Assembly (NCBI GenBank): GCA_021732785.1 | Contig: JAKFUG010000041.1 | Span: 1-50,449, forward strand | Length of the DNA: 50,449 bases | Direction: 5' to 3' | Origin: Planctomycetaceae bacterium | GTDB lineage: Bacteria; Planctomycetota; Planctomycetia; Planctomycetales; Planctomycetaceae | Part shown: positions 48,040 to 50,449 of the stretch, piece by piece | Layout of the letters: the number at the start of each line of letters is the position of its first letter | How positions within the stretch are numbered: position 1 is the stretch's first letter | Program-made: the position numbers and the translations under genes | The notes under the pieces: model-generated | Database searches by the model: none | What the model saw: the letters and a program-made list of their open reading frames with translations, nothing else | What the model was told of the DNA's origin: nothing

Positions 48040-50181
48040 ATGATTCAGGGCGATTGGCGGCGGGGACTGGGCGTGTTCGCGGTGCTCCTCATTCTGGCAG
48101 CGGGCTGTCGGTCGAAATCGAGCACGACCGTTGGAGATGGGAAGGATGCGAAAGCCGCTGCCGATGCGGAACAGGCACCGCAAGGTCCGACCACCTTCCC
48201 CGGCAAATGGGCGCTCGTCGTTACCCAGCAGATGCCCGATCCAAGCGGGCAGCCGACCTTTCGTGATCTGCACCTGATGCTCTTCGAGATCAAAGAGAGC
48301 GCCGAGGGAACGACCGGCGAAGTGCTCGCCTCCCTCGAAGGGGCACCGAAATTTGCGATCAAGAGCGTAAAGATCGATGGCGATCAATGCACGATGGGAC
48401 TGACCGCCAACGAGAACACCGTCGAATATCAAGGGACGCTGAAGGGCGGCTTTGTTCGGGGAACGATGCTCGTCGAAGGAGGGGGCGGTGTGGCCCCGGC
48501 GATGCTGCAATCGACTACGCAGACCGCTTACGATCCGAAGGCTTGGGATCCTGCGCCCATCACGGCCGGGGCCGAACCCTTGGTCAAAGCATTCGGGGAC
48601 AAGAACCAACCCTATGCGACGCTCGGAATGGCCGCGGAACTGCGCGGCAATCCGCTCTCATTGGAAGCCTTCGGCAGCGTGTTCGGCCGACTGGGAAGCT
48701 TGCCGACCGCGGATGATAAATCGTTGAAGATGATCGCGGCCGAATTCCTGGACTCCGCCTCGCTGTGGGGGCCGCGCATGACGGATCAAGTTCGCGCCAC
48801 CGTGATTCTCAACACGGCGGCATCGCGAAAATATCCCCGCGTCGCGCAGGAATGGCTCAACGATCTCGGTAAAAACGACGCCACCAAAAAGTATCCGATG
48901 AGCGAAGCGGGGCTGAAAACCTACAGCGAAGCCTTTGATTCTGCCCGCGATCAGGTCGCCGTCGATATTGCGCTGGAAGATCTCAAGTCCGACGACGCCG
49001 AAGTGGCCAAAAAAGCGTACGAGACGCTGGAATCCAAACTCGTCTTGCAGCGCTACAATCCGGAAATGTTGCATGCCCTGGCGCTGTACGCGAAGGGTCA
49101 TGAACTGCCCGAGAAGGCGACGGAATACTGGGCCGACATCGTCGCGTTGCCGTTGCTCGAAGGTCTGTGGATTCGTTCGCAGCAAGGGAAGCCCCCGGGT
49201 GACGGATCGCCGCGCGAGCAATTGCTGAAAATCTGGGAAGACAAGCACGGCAACGTCGATGGCTTCGACAAGTTTCTGGTCGACACCTACAACCGCCGGA
49301 TGAATGAACTCGCGGAAGCCGCACGGAAAGCCGCGCCGGAAAAGGTTGCTACCGAGGCCGGCCGTCCGGTGCTGCTCGAACTGTTTACGGGGGGGACATG
49401 CCCGCCGTGTATCGCGGGCGATGTGGCGCTCGACCTCGTCAGTCACGATTACGCCGCGCAAAAAGTGATCGCGCTGCGCTATCACCAGCACATTCCCGGT
49501 CCCGATCCCCTCGCCAATCAGGATTCCGAAGACCGCTTCGGTTACTACGAAGGGGCAGGGACACCACTGATGCTGATGGACGGCCGCGTTCCGGCACCGG
49601 GCATAGGCGGAATGCTGCAACACGTCAATCAAGCCTATGGCACACTTCGCAAAAGCGTGGACGATCGCCTCAAGACCGCGAGCGATGTGCAGTTGAAAGT
49701 CTCCGCCGCTCTGGAAAATGGCGAAATCGCCGTCGAGGCCAGCGCCACGGGTTGGCCGGAAGACAAAGCGAAGCGCCTGCGATTGCGGATGGCGCTCGTT
49801 GAAAACGAAGTCGAGTATCTTGCCCCCAACGGCATTCGGACGCACGAACACCTGGTCCGGGCGATGCTCGGCGGGGCGAAGGGGACCGCGGTGAAATCGG
49901 GACAGCTCTCCACCTCCGCCAAGCTCTCCCTCGCCGATCTGAAGCAGTCGCTCTCCGAGTATCTCGTCCAGTTCGAGAAGAACCGCGGCGTGGAATTCCC
50001 CATCAAGCCGCTCGCGCTCACCGGTTTGTCGGTCGTGGCCTGGGTGCAGAACGATGAGGATCGCGAAATCTTATCGACCGTGATCGTCCCCGTAACGGGA
50101 TCCGAAGTCGCCGGCAAACCCGCAAACGTGACTCCAGACGCCCCCGCGTCGGCAACCGCCCCGGTGAATGCCGACAAGTAA
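48040..50181 (+). CDS. Large lipoprotein with C-terminal thioredoxin-like CPPC domain
   Basis: The 713-residue protein has a clean lipobox signal (VFAVLLILAAGCRS). A beta-rich domain of about 30-170 follows (FPGKWALVVTQQMPD; VEYQGTLKGGFVRGTMLVEG), then a helical middle of about 190-430. At about 440 a thioredoxin-fold segment (RPVLLELFTGGTCPPCIAGD) holds a CPPC site with Cys454 and Cys457. The C-terminal part (beyond about 550) is beta-rich. The fold suggests a membrane-anchored thiol-disulfide protein. ATG 48040 is chosen because AAGGTG precedes it and the signal peptide follows; the frame is open to 47989. Confidence 0.88.
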   Translation: MIQGDWRRGLGVFAVLLILAAGCRSKSSTTVGDGKDAKAAADAEQAPQGPTTFPGKWALVVTQQMPDPSGQPTFRDLHLMLFEIKESAEGTTGEVLASLEGAPKFAIKSVKIDGDQCTMGLTANENTVEYQGTLKGGFVRGTMLVEGGGGVAPAMLQSTTQTAYDPKAWDPAPITAGAEPLVKAFGDKNQPYATLGMAAELRGNPLSLEAFGSVFGRLGSLPTADDKSLKMIAAEFLDSASLWGPRMTDQVRATVILNTAASRKYPRVAQEWLNDLGKNDATKKYPMSEAGLKTYSEAFDSARDQVAVDIALEDLKSDDAEVAKKAYETLESKLVLQRYNPEMLHALALYAKGHELPEKATEYWADIVALPLLEGLWIRSQQGKPPGDGSPREQLLKIWEDKHGNVDGFDKFLVDTYNRRMNELAEAARKAAPEKVATEAGRPVLLELFTGGTCPPCIAGDVALDLVSHDYAAQKVIALRYHQHIPGPDPLANQDSEDRFGYYEGAGTPLMLMDGRVPAPGIGGMLQHVNQAYGTLRKSVDDRLKTASDVQLKVSAALENGEIAVEASATGWPEDKAKRLRLRMALVENEVEYLAPNGIRTHEHLVRAMLGGAKGTAVKSGQLSTSAKLSLADLKQSLSEYLVQFEKNRGVEFPIKPLALTGLSVVAWVQNDEDREILSTVIVPVTGSEVAGKPANVTPDAPASATAPVNADK

Positions 50182-50185
50182 TTCG

Positions 50186-50259
50186 CTGTGTGCCACTGGT
50201 GCCGCCAGTGTTTTTGATTGCATATGAAAGACAGCACTGGCAGAGCCAGTGGCACACAG
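50186..50259. repeat. Inverted repeat TGTGCCACTGG..CCAGTGGCACA, copy 2
   Basis: CTGTGTGCCACTGGTGCCGC (50186-50205) is inverted at 50240-50259 as CAGAGCCAGTGGCACACAG with mismatches. This is the same family as 42297-42380, but here one arm has drifted. It starts 5 bases after the stop codon of the lipoprotein gene and 25 bases before the insertion-sequence end. Confidence 0.8.
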
Positions 50260-50283
50260 GAAGGTCAATAGAGCGGGCTCTAG

Positions 50284-50449
50284 GAGCCTGTCCGCGTAAT
50301 TGAAGCCAGCGGGTTTGGTGTGATTTTTCGGGGGAGCGATCGGGGCGTGGGTGATCGGCCGGGCTGCCGCCGGGCCGGTTACGCTGTCGCGTGGCGGAAG
50401 AGTTTCAGCAGGTTGTGCGTTAAGCACACCAGTTGCCATTCGGCCTGCA
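50284..50449 (-). mobile_element. End of an IS1182-like insertion sequence (truncated by window)
   Basis: The end GAGCCTGTCCGCGTAATTG starts at 50284, just after CTAG. Such GAGCCTGTCCG termini are typical of IS1182-type elements. The transposase C-terminus lies inside, reading toward this end. The other end lies outside the window, so family and completeness cannot be proven. Confidence 0.7.
50379..50449 (-). CDS. Transposase C-terminal fragment
   Basis: On the minus strand the frame ends QAEWQLVCLTHNLLKLFRHA then TA and TAA. This is the tail of DDE transposases of the IS1182/IS5-like groups, which finish with a W-x-L-V-C-L-x-x-N-L-x-x-L-F helix. The gene continues beyond the right edge of the window. 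About 95 bases of non-coding DNA separate the stop from the element end. Confidence 0.75.
   Translation of the reverse strand, partial: QAEWQLVCLTHNLLKLFRHATA

Noticed and set aside
46150-48609. Minus-strand frame of about 800 codons
   Set aside because: Antisense to the oxidoreductase and lipoprotein genes, whose motifs and starts are clear on the plus strand.

Overview
The window looks like a chromosomal segment of a planctomycete (Planctomycetota, Planctomycetales-like). The evidence is the combination of a LamG-DUF1549-DUF1553 secreted protein, two DUF1559 proteins (one with a prepilin leader), a BON-domain protein with a tyrosine/tryptophan-rich tail, two Uma2-type nucleases, a TAT-type Gfo/Idh/MocA oxidoreductase, a tandem-BMC shell protein, G+C-rich codon use and many short unidirectional gene groups. 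No rRNA, tRNA, CRISPR array or prophage was seen.

Layout. 1-7.4 kb is ordinary: the tail of a Gly/Pro-rich protein, nadD, a DUF1549/DUF1553 protein, glmS and a queD/PTPS-like gene. 7.8-24.3 kb is a biosynthetic locus: a tiny zinc-ribbon gene diverges from a 3581-residue megasynthase. It is followed on the same strand by an SDR, a GH3-type acyl-amido synthetase, an O-methyltransferase and a Rieske oxygenase. 24.8-31 kb holds a BON protein, a lipoprotein-like protein, a HAD phosphatase, a DUF1559 pseudopilin-like gene, hemP with a Fur-like palindrome, and a membrane-inserted P-loop ATPase. 31-41 kb holds a cyanophycinase-like protein, a membrane protein/DUF1559 pair, Uma2, a secreted propeller-like protein, cysK, PilZ and other small genes. 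41-50.4 kb holds an orphan BMC-T shell protein, ApbE, a DoxX protein with a giant insertion, a second Uma2, small ParB-like genes, an oxidoreductase, a lipoprotein with a thioredoxin CPPC motif, and the end of an IS1182-like insertion sequence entering from the right.

The standout is the megasynthase. Its order is KS, a KS-like chain-length factor, AT, four near-identical ACPs, a C45-family (penicillin acyltransferase-like) Ntn-hydrolase domain, pseudo-KR/KR and two double-hotdog dehydratases. It resembles the Pfa/Hgl secondary-lipid synthases, but carries an Ntn hydrolase with a self-cleavage type Gly-Cys-Thr site in the middle of the chain. It has no visible enoyl reductase, thioesterase or phosphopantetheinyl transferase. 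With GH3 (amide formation), O-methyltransferase and Rieske oxygenase next to it, the simplest inference is a polyunsaturated or aromatic acyl product that is amidated or transferred, hydroxylated and O-methylated. The product is unknown.

A second theme is in the intergenic DNA. About ten long, self-complementary elements of several unrelated families sit mostly just 3' of stop codons. They include a 119-bp element and a TGTGCCACTGG palindrome that each occur twice, and several stuttering palindromes built from permuted short words.
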